The notes under the pieces were generated by a model that was given only the letters and a program-made list of their open reading frames with translations, made no database searches and was not told the DNA's origin. The position numbers were made by a program, and so were the translations under genes. From Phylloscopus collybita (Eukaryota; Chordata; Aves; Passeriformes; Phylloscopidae): a stretch of DNA of 64,000 nucleotides. Position 1 is the stretch's first letter, and each line of letters opens with the position of its first letter. Below are positions 13,476 through 27,331 of this stretch, piece after piece. The stretch spans positions 2,546,001 to 2,610,000 of the forward strand of contig JAJNNQ010000002.1 of assembly GCA_027886175.1 (NCBI GenBank), written 5' to 3'.

Positions 13476-15134
13476 TTGTTGGGCACTTTGAAGTCTCCTC
13501 ACTGCCTGGCTTGGATTCTGCACCCAGGCTCCAGTTTCTTGTTCTTATTCAGTTCCTTCCTAACCTTAGCTCCCAGGGATTTTGGAAAGGTGCTGTTTTC
13601 AATCACAGCACCAGGAGGGTCTGGGTCTCTGCCTGAGGCTTCTGCTGCTGGAAGTGAAGCCAGCACTGTAGAAAACCTCCAGATGCCACTCTTGCTACTG
13701 CAAGACTCTAATTCCTAAGACTCAGAATGTTCTTTGATGGGTATCAATCCATCACTACACCTGCTAAAATCATAGAGGGATCAAAGTCCAAACTCAGGAA
13801 GTATTAACTTCTCTTTAGGCTGTGGCTTTCTGCATGGTCTTTGTGCACCTCAGGTGACCCTTCCACACCAACCCATCCTGAAAGAATGTACAGCTTCATT
13901 TAGATTTTATTACTGTAGAATTCTTCTAAGCCTAGTGCTAGAAAACTGTAGCACTGAACCTCAAGGTCCAAAATAGGAGGGGTTTTGTCCATGGGCTTTA
14001 TCTCACTGAACTTGAGCCATCTCTGAGTGATGACTCCTCAAAGCCTTCTCAGCTCCACTTCTGGTCAATAGAGAAAGGTGAAGGGACCAAATCACCCTCT
14101 GAACATACCAATCTTGAGCAATAATCCCAGAGTTTTCCACATCTGAACTTTCTGTGACTAAAAACAAGTGAGGAAAGCCTTTTATCTCATCTTGAGGATG
14201 GATGGGCTCCTTGGATGGCCTTGGACAGGCACCACTGCAATACAAGCAAAAAAGGAAGCTTATGGAATTATTTAGTTGTATATTGTGATAATTAGATATC
14301 AGATAATTAGAATGTAGCACTATGGATCTTTGTATCATATTTAGTTACTTTTTAAAAAGCTTTTTTTCCCCCTTTTCTATATTCTCATCCTGTCTTGTCT
14401 AGGGATAAGGTCTGACCCACCTCTAGAATTTCATTCCTTCAGGGGAGGCAGATGCATTCCTGAGGGAAGAACTGCAGGTATTTTGCTCTGGGAATGGGAG
14501 GTGACAGAGCAGTTGGGCCCAGACTGGGTCTCCCTATTGCAGTGTTTTAAAATAAAATTCATAGGGTAAAAAAGGCAACAAACAGAGCTTAATAGAACAG
14601 CACTTACTTCATCCCTTGAGGCACTGCTCCAAAATGAGCATTTCCAGTGGAACTGTTAAGTAATTGCTTATTTTTCTTAGAGAGGAGGCTTGAGGATTTG
14701 GATGCTTGTTTGTGCAGAGGTTTTATGTTGCACTGCAGATTTTTTTCATGTTCACATTAAATTAAAAATAGGTCTAAACTGTCAAGCTAGCATATTTTTC
14801 CAAAATATTATGTAGCTTTTCTCTACCCCATTCATGATGTGCACAGGAGGGTTTTATTGCTATAAAACATAATTCACAGCTCTTCAGATGCAATCAATAT
14901 TTCACTCTACCTTTAAAAGAAATAAATATGTTATTTTTTAATTCGTCTAACAAAGACAACAACTCTTGTATCACCTTTCCCACATTTGATATACAAGTCA
15001 GCAGTAGCTCATTATTACTTGCCAGAGGAAGTCTAAAGCTGAATTAATTTGAAAAGTGTTATAAATTTCAGACACTTTTTCATGAACTTTGGATTCTTTG
15101 AAGTCCAAAGCAGTTCATCTGCCCATTCAAGCAC

Positions 15135-15265
15135 CTTTTTTGTTGTTGTTTGTAGAGGTTTTTTTGTTTAGTTTTGTTTTTTTTCTGGGTTTGTTTGTTT
15201 GGGGGGGGTTAAAATTTTTCATTTTGTTTTGGTTTTGGTTTCTTTTTTTTTTTTTTTTTTTTTTC
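15135..15265. repeat. T/G-rich low-complexity tract with 22-base T run
   Basis: Runs of T with single G or GG interruptions, an eight-G run near 15203 and an uninterrupted T run at 15243-15264. Confidence 0.9.
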
Positions 15266-18200
15266 TTTTTGTATTCTACACCACAGCTGTTCATGGCAAG
15301 CTTGGGATTTAAGGTTTTATGGTTTGGTACCAAGGAGAGTATCAATTAAGCAGTCATCACTTGACTAACCAGTGATTAAATATCACTCAATCAATTTGCT
15401 CTTGGGGAGCTCATTTTGTAGTTGAAAAGGAAATGGCACTGAGGATAAATCTGCCTCAGTGTAAGAGATGTAATGTATGAGTTTTCAGTAGTTTTTCTTG
15501 TCATAAGAGAACATCTGAGAAAATCTGTTACCAAAGTCAGTAAATGTCTAAATGGCTGAGTCTCAGCTAAGTGGATGATGAGCACTAAACATTTCTCTGA
15601 GGTGAATGAGCACTTCCAAACATATTTTACCTGATTTAATTGCTCTCTTTGTTGAAAGGAGATGGTAAATCTTTTTTAAGAGACCACTTTTTCCATCTAG
15701 TTTCTAAAATTTCTCCTGCATTGTCACTGTAAACAACCAGTCTTAGTGCCCATCTTCCACATCAGCATGACAAGAACCCAGCAGGCATTTAAGGAGCAAG
15801 GAAATTCAGCTCTGAATGACAGAAGCTCTCTGCAGCATCCTCCCTTCTAGCCCTTCATATTACCTGTATTAAACTAAATCTAGGAAGTGCTGAAGCATCA
15901 CCAACTCTTTTATCCTCTGTGGAACACCTGGAACGTTTCCTCCACCTCCAGTTCTTGGCTTATTTCTTTGGGTATGGTGTTGGCATAAGAAGACTTCCCT
16001 GCTTCCCTCTCTCATTGTTTAATTTCAGTCCTGATGAAATTTATTGTGCTGCTTCCAAATCCCTGGAGCCAGTGTTTATGTCAGGACAATGTCCCAGGAA
16101 GGTGGTACATGAATCTGTGGCTTGTTAAACCAGCAAATTTGAGGTTTGGAAACTTCAGTTCTGGCTTTGAAGAGGAAATCTTCATATCAGCTTCAGGAAA
16201 AAAAGGAGAAAAGTGAAGAATAGGAAAAGAATGTGGAGGAAAACACTGAGCCGAGTTGAAACAGTGACAGGTGTCATTTTAGTGCTCTGCAAGGGGTCTA
16301 GGATATTGGGGGGTGGGGCTGTTCTCTCGTTTTTTGTATTGTGAGGATGTTTACATGACAAGCCTAAGATTAATGCTCTGAATGTAAAGGTGTGCAGTGT
16401 TCAGTGCCAACAGGAAATGATCTATTCTTTCCATCCACGTCCTTATCATCATGGTACTGCATGGAGAATTAATACCCCTGTTTCCTGCAGTTTCCAGAGC
16501 TGTTTGAGTGGTACAGGCAGCACTGAGATCACAGAGATGTGGTTCTTTAAAAGATGTGTGTGATGATGCTGGAGCTGCTACACCACGTTTCCCAGGCTGC
16601 AGTGAACCCAAAACCACGTGGGATGGTTCAGAGATGGCCCACTTATCATTCCTGCTTGAAATATGCTCAGGATCTTAAGATTCATCAGGGAGTTTAGCCA
16701 AGAAATGAAGCTGGTGAAATGCTTTTCTTAGACTGTCACAGCATGTGCTGACAGTGTTTTATGTGCTATAAAATTAGAAGAGATTTTAAAATTCCCTTTC
16801 TCCCTCCCATGCCATTTCAAGCTCCCCAAGAGACAATAATTACCAGGTGATAAGAAAGCACCTTCCCACAGGCCTTCCAAATGAGAGATGCATTGCATTG
16901 ATCAGGTTATGGCAGGGGAACAGCCTCTTCACCTCTTTTCCAGCTGCCTTTTGCAGACCATTATTCCAGGTCTTCCTGGCCAACAAGTGATCACTCAGCT
17001 CCTTGTGCATGGGGGAATCTCTTGTATGTGGGCTGGGAGATGTCTTGGGAAACTGGGCTGAAACAGAGACCCAGGAGCAGTGCAGACAGTCCCATCTCAC
17101 TCTCAGTGAGCCAAAGGCAAATCTCTGATCTGCCTTTTCTGACTGATAAGGCGCTGTGGGCATGAGAACAACTCTTACAGAACAATGTGGTCCTTCACGC
17201 TTCCCTCTCAAAATTAATCTCGTACTTCTTCACTTCCTTTCTGATATCACTTGCAAACCAAATTTCCTGGTGTCTGTACAGCACTGGAAAACATTATATG
17301 AAATATTATTTCTCTCAGGTTTCTGATCTCAGTTAAAGTTTCAATACATGCTGTCCTGGAGGGAAGGACTGGCACATCATTCATGTTCCGTGCTGTATTT
17401 TGGGAAAGTGTAGAAATGCAGCAATGGAAACAGCAATGTAAAGTATGGAAAGGGGAGCCTGGGGGGTTTAATTAGCTGGTGAACTTTTAAATCCAAGTAG
17501 GTGCATCATCAGCCCAGCAATTGCTTATCAACAAACTCAGCTATTTTCTGCTGCCCTTCTTAAAAGCATCTCTGGACACTGAGTTCCCCATAGCAGTGCT
17601 GTGCTGGGTGATTAATTCAATCAGCTTTTTGGCACTATTTTCAAGGATGGGAAGAGAAAAAAAAAAATGAAAGGGAGGCAAAATTGGAGCTCAAAAGCCC
17701 AGTGCTCCTTATTGTAATTTCTTTAATGAAAGTTTCCTGTTCCTCATTGTAGCTCTGTAAGAAAGAAGATCTGAGCTGGGTATTGTTTTTCTCCTGGCAG
17801 GAGCTGTTTTTAACGTTATTCTTCACCAGTGGGAGAAGGAATTTATGTGGAGGGACAGCCCACAGCAAATGTAGCACTTTTAGTGTCTGTAAAAGGTTTT
17901 TGAGACTTGGAATTCTTGTATTTCTCTTCATCGACAGGCACTTTACTTTCTCATCTCAAACAAACTTACTCTGTGATGGCCTAAAGAAGCTATTTATAAC
18001 CTCCACATCTGCAATCTCCACAGTCAAAATTCAGCCTCTTCATCTTGCTGAATATTTTGCTCATCCTGTAAAATTGCATGGTTAGGGAAGAGGGTGTATT
18101 CAGACACTTCAGGTTCACTTCACAGAAATTGAGAGAACTTGCCTCATTCTCATCCCCTTTCTAAACTTACATTATTAGAAGGGGAAATGTGGTTCAGCAA

Positions 18201-21200
18201 AATGGACTCATATCTGCCAAGAAACATCTGGAATTTTTTATGTTCCTATATTAGGCTTAGCTCTGAAAGCTGCCAGGGGCTGCTTTGGCAAATGGTCACC
18301 CGTCTGATGTTTGCAGGCTTTTTTTGTCTTGCAGACAGTCTGTTTCTTGCCTGCCTTCTCCTGATGCATATTTAGGCTTGGGGAAGACACGGAGCTTCCT
18401 GGCAACCACACACAGCATGAGCTGAGAGAGCCTATGTTGTGTCCCAAGATGTGCAAGTGTGACAGGACCTGTCTGAATCATCCTGTAGGGCTGGGATTTT
18501 CTAAAAGGAGAGGATTCTTATAAAATTCCGGATGTATGATCTGGACAATGGTTTGAAATGGAAAAAATAACCAAACAAAAATCAAAGCCAACTAACAAAG
18601 TAAATCCTGGTAAGGCCAGGCAAGTGTTGTGGTTCCTGATGGGTATTCCTGTGGTGTAGGCAAACCCCTAGTGCTGACTCAGGGATAATAATCAGGTTTT
18701 GCAGATCCTCCTGGCCTTTTAGCCCAACTCATTCCCTCTGTTTTGTGTGGTATTTTCTCTGGATTGCTCTGATTTTCTGTCTCTCCTGTGTGCTGCTTTC
18801 CTCTCACAGCCTCCGCTGCTGGACCAGAGGTTTCATGTGAATTCCTTGTCAAAAAGTATTTGAACCTTACCCGGCAAATAGCACATGAATGGGTGCATTT
18901 TGGAACCTGCTCTCATCCCTGCTTTTCTCAGCCACCTTTCTCATTATTTCTGCAGAGTTCTGAGAGCAAGTCAGGATCATTACACTTAGCACTGACTCTG
19001 TGCTCCATCACGAGCCATTCCTGCAGCTGCTGTGCTTTGCTTTTGTGACTGCAACTCATGAATTCCTGAATAAGTTCCAGGCAGTGAAGGCTCTGTGAGA
19101 ACAGGATTGCTTCCCACATTCCCACTTTGCTGAGGCAAAAACTAAAGTAGAGGGAGGCTGCACACACTCCTTTCTTTGAAGAGGTCGTACAAATTGTCTT
19201 CTCAAGTCATCTACCCTGAACTCCAGCCTCCACCTCCTTTCCTCTCCCTCCAGTTTTAATCAGATCTTAGTGCTTCTCAATTCCACAGTGCTTTACTACA
19301 GGTAATAAAGTACAGTTACACCTCTCATTATCATTGCCATCTCTCTGTGCATTCAGTAATTATGCCAGGTGACTAATTGAATTTTGAATTTCAGCTAAGA
19401 AGCAATTACCATAAAGATCAGACATCATTACCAGCCTGTGCCCTGCCAGCCTTCCAGAAGGGAGTTAGGGAGGGAGTTTCATGGCTCTGTGCTCTCCTGG
19501 TCTATCAGGCTCAGAAACAAATTGTGCTGCAGCCCTGGGTGATGCCTTTCCTCCTCCTGGTGCTCTGCAGGAATTCACAGCCACTACACAACAAAGGGAG
19601 AATTAATGACCTGTTGGGCTAACTAGCAGGAAGAGCATTTCCTCAGACTACACCTTTCTCCCGCGAGTGTTTTTTAAGTAGCTGTGTAGGTGGAAGTTCC
19701 CTCTCCGTGTAGGTGGAAGTGTTCTGGGCTGGGGAATCTTTCCTAGTAATTTGTGCATGATCCATGCAAACACAAGTTGGATGACAGCCTGAACCTTAAA
19801 ACAATTGCATTACCCAGAGTCAAATGAGGGAAGTCTTTAAAATAAACACAAAGTGATTGTTCCACATCAAATGACAGGCCTGTCCAGGCCAGTGTTTTGT
19901 TTACCCCAAGCACGTAAATTTAGCAGTGGAGATGCTTCTGTTTGATTTGATTGAATTCCTCCTGTTGTCAGTGTGGAGTCCGTGGAAGAACAACTCAGCT
20001 GCATGAAGTAAATGGCCATGGATCAGCTGAATCTGTCTAGACTATGCTGGCTGCAATCTTGGGATCAATTAATTAGCTTAGATTTGGGAATTTAGTATGG
20101 TTTGATGGCCTGGATTGAGCAGATACCACGGACATGACAGGCAACCTCAAATAGTGCTGGATGTCTCTGGCAGCATGGGCATTGTAACCTTCACTCACAC
20201 ACGAGCAGCTGCATCAGGACACCAGAGTTTAAATGTCTTAATCTTGAGCTCGTCTGTAGAGAGCAATGTAAGAATAGGATGAGTATGAAGAAGAACTCTC
20301 CTGGGTGTTCTTGTAGTTTCCAGCAATCCAGGTGTCAGTGACTTGCTGAAGTACAAGTGATGCCTGTGCATCTTTTGAGTGTGATACCTGGCCTTTCAGG
20401 AGAGACTAATTTGAGTAACTGGGTGGGGAATTAAGCCCAGCACAAATGCCAGAGTTTTATTTTGCAACACGTTTATGGGGAGTCATACAGTTTCTGGTTT
20501 CTGTTCAGCTAGAAGTAAAGAAGTTTGGGTTGGAAGTTTGCTTTGACTTTTTTATTTTGTTGGGCTTTTTTTTTTTCTCTGTTTATTTTTTCTCATGCTG
20601 AAAACCAGGTGAAGGGAAAAGATGCCAACCTGAGGAACAGTGCTTTGTAATCTCTCTCTTTTATCTTTCTTCTTAAAGATACGTGGAGGTCTGAGCTGGA
20701 TGCCTTTGGGTGCTGTGTGTGCTCACACCTGGGGATGTGCTGTCTCAGGGATTTACCTGCAGACTGCACAAAAGCCTTGGGAGGCTGCAGGCAGGATTAA
20801 GCAAGCATTTGTCAGGTGCTGCTGAGCCTCTTCACTGCGTTTTCTCTCCCTGTCTTCTGGGGGGTTCCCTCAGCTGTTTCTGTAACAGCCCAGCCCTGAC
20901 ATTTCAGAACAAAGGGTTTCCTCAATCACAAGCCATGAAATAATTTCTAAAGGAAATTAGTGTTATATAGGGATAATAATTATGTAAATGAATAATAATT
21001 CTTTTATGATTCAGTTATTAGCAGGAGGGTTATCACAGGAGCTATAAGCAGTTTGGGATGAGGAAGGCAGCGTCCAGGATGAGCCCCAAGTCATCTTCTG
21101 GTGATTGTCTTGGGAAAGGGCATATTTGGGAATTGCCTGCCACTGCCCACACCTCAATCCTGAAACAATTCAAAATGAAGCTGTGAAGAAACAGAGTATT

Positions 21201-21477
21201 CACTATAAAAGAGTTGTATTTTATGGAACAGGTTCTGCTAACCCTGAAGGCATGAGGAGTGAAAACATTGCAAGAAATTGTGTTTCCTGAGGTGAACCGT
21301 GTGGGGATCAGAAAGTCGAACAGAATGGGTGGGATTTTGTGTGAGAAGTTTTACATTAGCAGGTATTTCATTGAAGAGGGTTGAAAAGAGCCACTTTGCT
21401 GCCAGTTCTGCACAGTTCAGTCTGTGGGGTCTTTCTAATGTCACTTCTTGCTGCCAGGAGCCCCAGCCTGAGGCAAG

Positions 21478-21610
21478 GAGAGTTCAAGGCCAGGTTGGTC
21501 AAGGCTTGGAGCAACGTGGTCTCATGGAAGATGTTGCCTGCCCATGGCAGGGGGTGAAACTGGATCATTTTAAAGATTTTTCCAAACCAGAATATTCTGT
21601 GATCCTCTGT
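21478..21610 (+). mobile_element. CR1 LINE 3' end, plus orientation
   Basis: It contains gttcaaggccaggttggtca, cttggagcaacgtggtctca, tgcctgcccatggcaggggg and a terminal accagaatattctgtgatcc, following the avian CR1 3' end in order. Confidence 0.85.
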
Positions 21611-24477
21611 ACAAACAGATCTGGGTACCTTAGGTGCCCTCAATCTTTGCAGGGTGCCTTGGGCTGGAAACCCAGAGAAATGTTTTTCTAAACTCTGAAG
21701 GAGCCTGGAGCACTTCTAAACTTCTGAGAGGTTCTGTTCCTGCCTTTGCTTCTGACCTGTTCTGTGACCTGGGTGAATCACTTGAGCTCTTCAGCAGATG
21801 GGAAATCAATGGAGCAAGTGGGCATAATTAGGCTGCTCGAGCTTCTTGTAAACCTTTTTAGCATTTCTTGGCAAAGGAAAACAATAGAAAACTCATCGAA
21901 GTTCCTAATAAGCTTGAAAGCCTGAGGACATTAAGCTGAGCCAGACAGAGCTGAGTTTAGAAATATCTTTTTAGGTGAACATTTCTGTCCAAATTATGAT
22001 TTATCTGCCTTCCAAGACACTCCTATAAGTGCATTATATTTCTGTACAAATTAAGAAAAAAAACCAAAAAAACCCAACAAACCCAGGTGTGAGATCCAGA
22101 GAAAACCTCTTGGCTTTCAGGTTGATGTTGGCTGATGTACAAAGCAACAAGCATCAGCTGGATAACTGTTCTTGCCTCTCCTTATTTTTGTCAGAATATC
22201 CCTCATTCACAAATAAAATATGTGGAGAGAGATTCTTTTTATTTTTTTTTCCAGTCTCCTGGATGTCACAATTATGCTGCTGTCACTTAGGATTTCTAGA
22301 AATAGTAAGCAATTGTCCTGATGCTTTGTGAATCCTACCTGGCTTGAGCCTGTCACTGCAACAATCAGAAAAAAAAATAAAGCACCAAAGAGGGAGAGTG
22401 GCACATGAATAAATAATTTATAGCCCCATGATTCAGCCCCTATTTTTAGAAGCTTGCTGTTTTTCTGAGACTTTGAAAAGGGGCTAAGAATAGTCTATAC
22501 ATGAAATGATGTGTGCCTTATGCAACACAGGGGGTTTTTCTGTCTCATTTGATCTGACTCCTATGGAATCTGGGCATCCAATCTCAGGAATTTGTATCAG
22601 GCAGTTCCTGTTGGATTTACTGGGGATCATTGTGGATAAGTACCCAAGAGAAGAAAAAAGTTTGCTTAATACCAAGCAAAATGTCTTATTTTGAACATTA
22701 AATGAATAAAAATTGTTTGGGGGAGACACTGGGAGAATCTTGCTATGTTCCTGCAAGAACCCCCTGTGAAAAAAGGAATCCTTTAAACTGAGTTTGAATT
22801 CCTCAAGAAATCCAACACTGGAAGAGACCAAACTTGAATTCCATGTTGTGAACAATTCCTGGGCTGCAACATTCAGCACTGGGGTATTTGAGGTTGTTTT
22901 ACTCCTGTGTTCTTTCAATGTATCTAAAAGTTTTCTTCAGGAGGTAAAACATGGGTCCAATTTACATTTACCAAACCTGTTAAGTGATTTTTGCTGCCCC
23001 AAAACGGTGTATTTCAGAATCCATTTATTCAGCTCAGAAGATGATATCCAGCTTTAATCATGGCACTGAGACAAAGCAGGTTTTCTCCTCTGTCTCTCCT
23101 GATTTTACAGACCAGCATTTCACAGAAACTATTTTTTATTTATATCTAAGGGAAGACCTCACTTACTTGGGCTTGCTTTCCATTGGAAAATCTGGCATAA
23201 ACACCTTCATGCTGGGGGCACCACGGGCTGCTGTGCTGTGCCCTGAAGCCAGAGTAGGAAGGGATTGGTGAGATGTGGACAAGACTTGGCTGCAAGATGA
23301 TATTCTAAAATTACAAGGCTGAACTCCACCTGTGGCAAATATGCAGAATTAATTTGCCCTGAAAAGGATGGCAAATTGCTCAACTAAGTCAGAGGGCAGT
23401 ACAGGGGCAAAAACAGTTCAATAGTTGTCTTAAAAAGTGAGGAAAAATATAGATAGAGGATATTAACAAAAAAGAATCACAGTGGAGAGATTTACCAGAC
23501 AGTCTGTAATAGTTTTACAAAATAATTACTGAAAATTCTTGGGGCTTCCACTTTTTAGTCTGGACTGAACAAGTCTTTGGGTTGTGGGAGGTGGGTGACG
23601 TGACCTACTGTGCTCTTGCAGAGGTGTTCATTGTACCTCTGAGCCTCTGCCACAGTCACTCCTAACCCCACTTCCCAGGGAGTGTGTTCAGTGGGGGTTC
23701 TGGTTTTCTGATTGATGGACCCTTCATTTCAGCTCAGCTGACAGGATCAGCGAGCTGTCAAAGCAGTCACACACCCTCAGCTCAGGGCTTAACAGGCTGT
23801 CTTATTTATTTATTCTTTTTTCTGTTTATTCCCTTCCCTCCAGTAGCTGATGAACTTGACTCAAGATTCCATGGCCACTCTGTAGAATCCAAGAGATGAA
23901 AGGCGTAAACAGCCAGAGAAGTCAGATTTCCATTTTAATGATAACTGGAAATGTAAACCTTGTCAAAAAGTCATCTACATGAAACATGGCAAGACAAGTC
24001 AAATCTCTTTCAAAACCAGCTTAGTTCCAGTTGTCAGGGACAAGATCCATTGTAGCAGTGCCTGCATGCAGTGTCTGGAGTTGTCTTTCACTCATTAATA
24101 ACTGGGAGGAAGTGATGAACTTCCTGCTGAGAATGACATCCACTTACCTTTACCCAGAGCTCTTGTCTCCTGTTTATGTCATGCTTTTAATGGACTTTTA
24201 CTGACTAAACACAAGCCTGCCACCAGGCCAATCCATACATATTGAGTTACCACTACCTGAAAGGCTTTGTGTTCTCCAACAGGGTCAATAAAAAAAAAGA
24301 AAAATACAAAACTACTGCTCATCAAACACTCCGCTTTACATACTCCGTTCGGAAATGCAACATCATCTGCAGTTAGAAATGAAATTAAGGGCGAGGTTTT
24401 ACCTCATTAACTGATGTAGAACGTTGTACCTGAGCTGTGTTTTAAAGCTGTTCCAGAAGATGACTTTATGCAATTAA

Positions 24478-24648
24478 TCATAGAGCCACAGGGTGGCTGA
24501 GATCTGGTCCAACCCCCCTGCAGGGCCACCTGCAGCCAGTTGCCCAGGAGCATGTCCTAAAAGGTTTTTAAGTATCTTCAAAAAGGGGGACTCCACAACC
24601 TCCCTGGGCAACCTCTTCCAGTGTTCTGTCACCCTCACAGCAACAATA
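24478..24648 (-). mobile_element. CR1 LINE 3' end, minus orientation
   Basis: It starts with tcatagagccacagggtggc and continues through ggtccaacccccctgcaggg and ctccacaacctccctgggca to tgttctgtcaccctcacag, a known order for reversed CR1. Confidence 0.85.
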
Positions 24649-25197
24649 TGTCAGTGGATTCCAAGGAGCAGACAAATCACAGTTGGGATGACAAATATTG
24701 GATGTTGCTGCTCCATGCACTGAGGGCTCTTTAGAAGAGTCTCTTGGCAGTGTTGTTGATAAATTGGAGTGGAATTCATTTTGCATGACTTTAGGTGATT
24801 AAAAGACACATTTCTTTTTGGGATAGAGGTCGTTGAGCTGATTTGTGAAAACCTGCTCTCATCCCATGCAAGTTTTCCCACAATTAATCTGGTAATACTG
24901 GTGCTGAGTTGCAAGGATGCTGAAGAGAGTTATGGGGAAACTGGAAACAGAGTTTGGATGTCTTCCCCCTTTATCAAACACTAGAGTGTGAGGGGTCCTT
25001 CAAAACAAATAAATAAAAGTCTGTGAGTTTCTCTCATGTCCTTCCATGTCAGGTGAAAATAATTTTCCATTATTACTGATGCATGGGCTTAAATCTGAGT
25101 TGATCAGCTTCTTTTTATATTACAAATGTGCCAGAGTTTCTTAAAAGTCATTTGCCCTAAAAACAGACAGAGTTGTGATTATCAGAGTCTGGGTTGT

Positions 25198-25290
25198 TGT
25201 TTTTTTTTTGTTTTGTTTTGTTTTGTTTTTTGTTTGTTTGTTTGTTTGTGTTTTTGTTTTGTTTTGTTTTGTTTTGTTTTGTTTTTCTTT
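25198..25290. repeat. (TTTTG)n / (TTTG)n low-complexity tract
   Basis: A T-run, then TTTTG units, TTTG units and again TTTTG units to about 25287. Confidence 0.95.
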
Positions 25291-26473
25291 TTGATAAATG
25301 CAGCACTAATTTTCTTCTGCATTCAAGGAACTTTTCCTCTCCACCTTGAATTTCTCACTTGCTCTTAAATGGTTCGACTCCACTAGGAATAAACTTCAGC
25401 CTCTATATAACATGGGTATGTGGGCATGTGCACATAAATACATAAAAGTGAGACGTTCCTGTGGGTGTTTGATTGTTTATCTGGGTATATTCTGTGAAGA
25501 TCTGTAAAATAATAGACTGAGCTGGACTTTCCCAAGAGCTGGAGTCAGGGAGAATTGGGTATCCCAGTTGTATTCCTGCCAAGGCTGTGCTGTAGCCATG
25601 CTCAGATCTTTTGCCTCTCTTTCTGTGATGTGGAATGAAGGTTTTCAGGGGTGGAGACCCCTTTTACATCCCCTTGGAATCGTGAGAGCTGTGAATGTTG
25701 GTGTTGCTGCTGTTGTTGGCTATCTGGGCTCTGCCTGTTGTCCTTGTGGAATATAACTCTGAGCAGCAGCCCTGAGGGGAAATAGGACAATGCATTTGTA
25801 ACCTGGAGGGGCTGAAATACCTCCAGTGAAAGCTGGAAACCCTGAGCACTCCAGGGTATTCCTTCCTATTCAGGCAGTTCCCTTTTACCTCCCTGCCTGT
25901 CTCCTGGACTGATGATTAAGCAAAAGAAACCAAGAGCCACAAATCTACAACAAAAGGAAGTCAACATTTTTAAAGTGGAAGAAGAGACCACAGACTGAAG
26001 CAAAGGAGTGAATACTGGATGATGTGTCAAGTGCATAAAGGCTGAGTGCTGCCTGTGGCATCCTGAGTCATCTACTGCTCCTTACTCATTTGCATGAACA
26101 TTAAATCTCTTGGTCCACGTTGTGTTATTCGAGTGCAAGTGCACACAGAGCACCAATAACCATATCTTGCACCCACCAAATCTTCATTTGGTGTAGTCCC
26201 TCTTGAGAATAAAGTCAGGGAGGAAGGGGAAATTATAAGAGAAAGTATGCTGACGTACTTTCTTCAGTATGTCATTTGTCTAGGAAAATGAAATTTTACA
26301 AAATTGTTTTTCAACTAGGAAAAAAATAAGTGCTAATACCGGTATTTTTTTATTATTAGCTCTTTTTGCCCTAGAAAGATCATGTAAGTGTTCTTTTCAT
26401 CTTGGATGTTCATTGTTTGTTTCTACAGTGGAGTTCTCCATTGTGATTTTTCTTCCATTTTTTGCCTTTTCTG

Positions 26474-26760
26474 TGGTGGTTGGTTGGTTGGTTGGTTGGT
26501 TTTTGTGGTTTTGTTTTGTTTTGGTTTGGTTTTTTGTTGTTGTTTTGGGGGGGGGTTGTTTGGTTTTTTGTTTGCTTTTGTTTGGGGTTTTTTTTTTTTT
26601 GTTTGGGGGTTTGTTTTGTTTTGGTGTGTTTGTTGGTTGGTTGGTTGGTTTGGTGTTTTTTTGTTTGGTTTTGTTTGGGGGGTTTTTGGGGGGTTTGTTT
26701 TGTTTTGTTTTGTTTTGTTTGTTTGGTTAGTTTTTTTGTTTTGTTTTTTGGGCTTTTTTT
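26474..26760. repeat. G/T-only tract with (GGTT)n blocks and long G runs
   Basis: The + strand is nearly free of A and C for about 285 bases. It has GGTT repeats at 26478-26502 and 26631-26650. G runs are 9 at 26547-26555, 4 at 26584, 5 at 26605 and two runs of 6 separated by TTTTT at 26677-26693. Such runs are candidates for G-quadruplex formation in the + strand and in the intron RNA. Confidence 0.95.
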
Positions 26761-26930
26761 GTAATAATCATTAGGAAAAGCCTGAACTTTATCCAGTGCC
26801 TTTCTGCACACAGTGCATGAACAAGAACTGCTTCTTTGAGGTGCCTCCAGTGAGGCTCTTATCTCACCCTCTAAATTAGATGTTTCTCCTTTAAAGCACT
26901 GGCTAAAAGAGCTGCATTATGTCATTGAAA

Positions 26931-27331
26931 GAGAGAAAGGAAAGGAAAGGAAAGGAAAGGAAAGGAAAGGAAAGGAAAGGAAAGGAAAGGAAAGGAAAGG
27001 AAAGGAAAGGAAAGGAAAGGAAAGGAAAGGAAAGGAAAGGAAAGGAAAGGAAAGGAAAGGAAAGGAAAGGAAAGGAAAGGAAAGGAAAGGAAAGGAAAGG
27101 AAAGGAAAGGAAAGGAAAGGAAAGGAAAGGAAAGGAAAGGAAAGGAAAGGAAAGGAAAGGAAAGGAAAGGAAAGGAAAGGAAAGGAAAGGAAAGGAAAGG
27201 AAAGGAAAGGAAAGGAAAGGAAAGGAAAGGAAAGGAAAGGGAAAGGAAAGGAAAGGGAAAGGGAAAGGAAAGGGAAAGGGAAAGGGAAAGGGAAAGGGAA
27301 AGGGAAAGGGAAAGGGAAAGGGAAAGGGAAA
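26931..27331. repeat. Pentanucleotide microsatellite (AAAGG)61 grading into (AAAGGG)n
   Basis: From 26936 to 27240 there are 61 uninterrupted AAAGG units (305 bp). From 27241 the array mixes 5- and 6-base units and becomes pure AAAGGG until 27331. The + strand is all purine over about 400 bp. The open frame of alternating Lys, Gly, Glu and Arg that runs through it is an artefact of the repeat. Confidence 0.99.

Noticed and set aside
18811..18872. Possible missing CRHR2 exon: after a cacag acceptor-like site the frame reads SAAGPEVSCEFLVKKYLNLT, loosely like the SAAG...PCPEYFNG.KYNTT region
   Set aside because: The GTCWP part is absent, the PCPEYFNG core is not matched, there is no suitable GT donor in the needed phase, and the cysteine spacing is wrong.
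26388..26774. 128-codon Phe/Gly/Trp/Val-rich membrane-like protein
   Set aside because: Produced by the G/T-only low-complexity tract; all three frames are open for the same reason.
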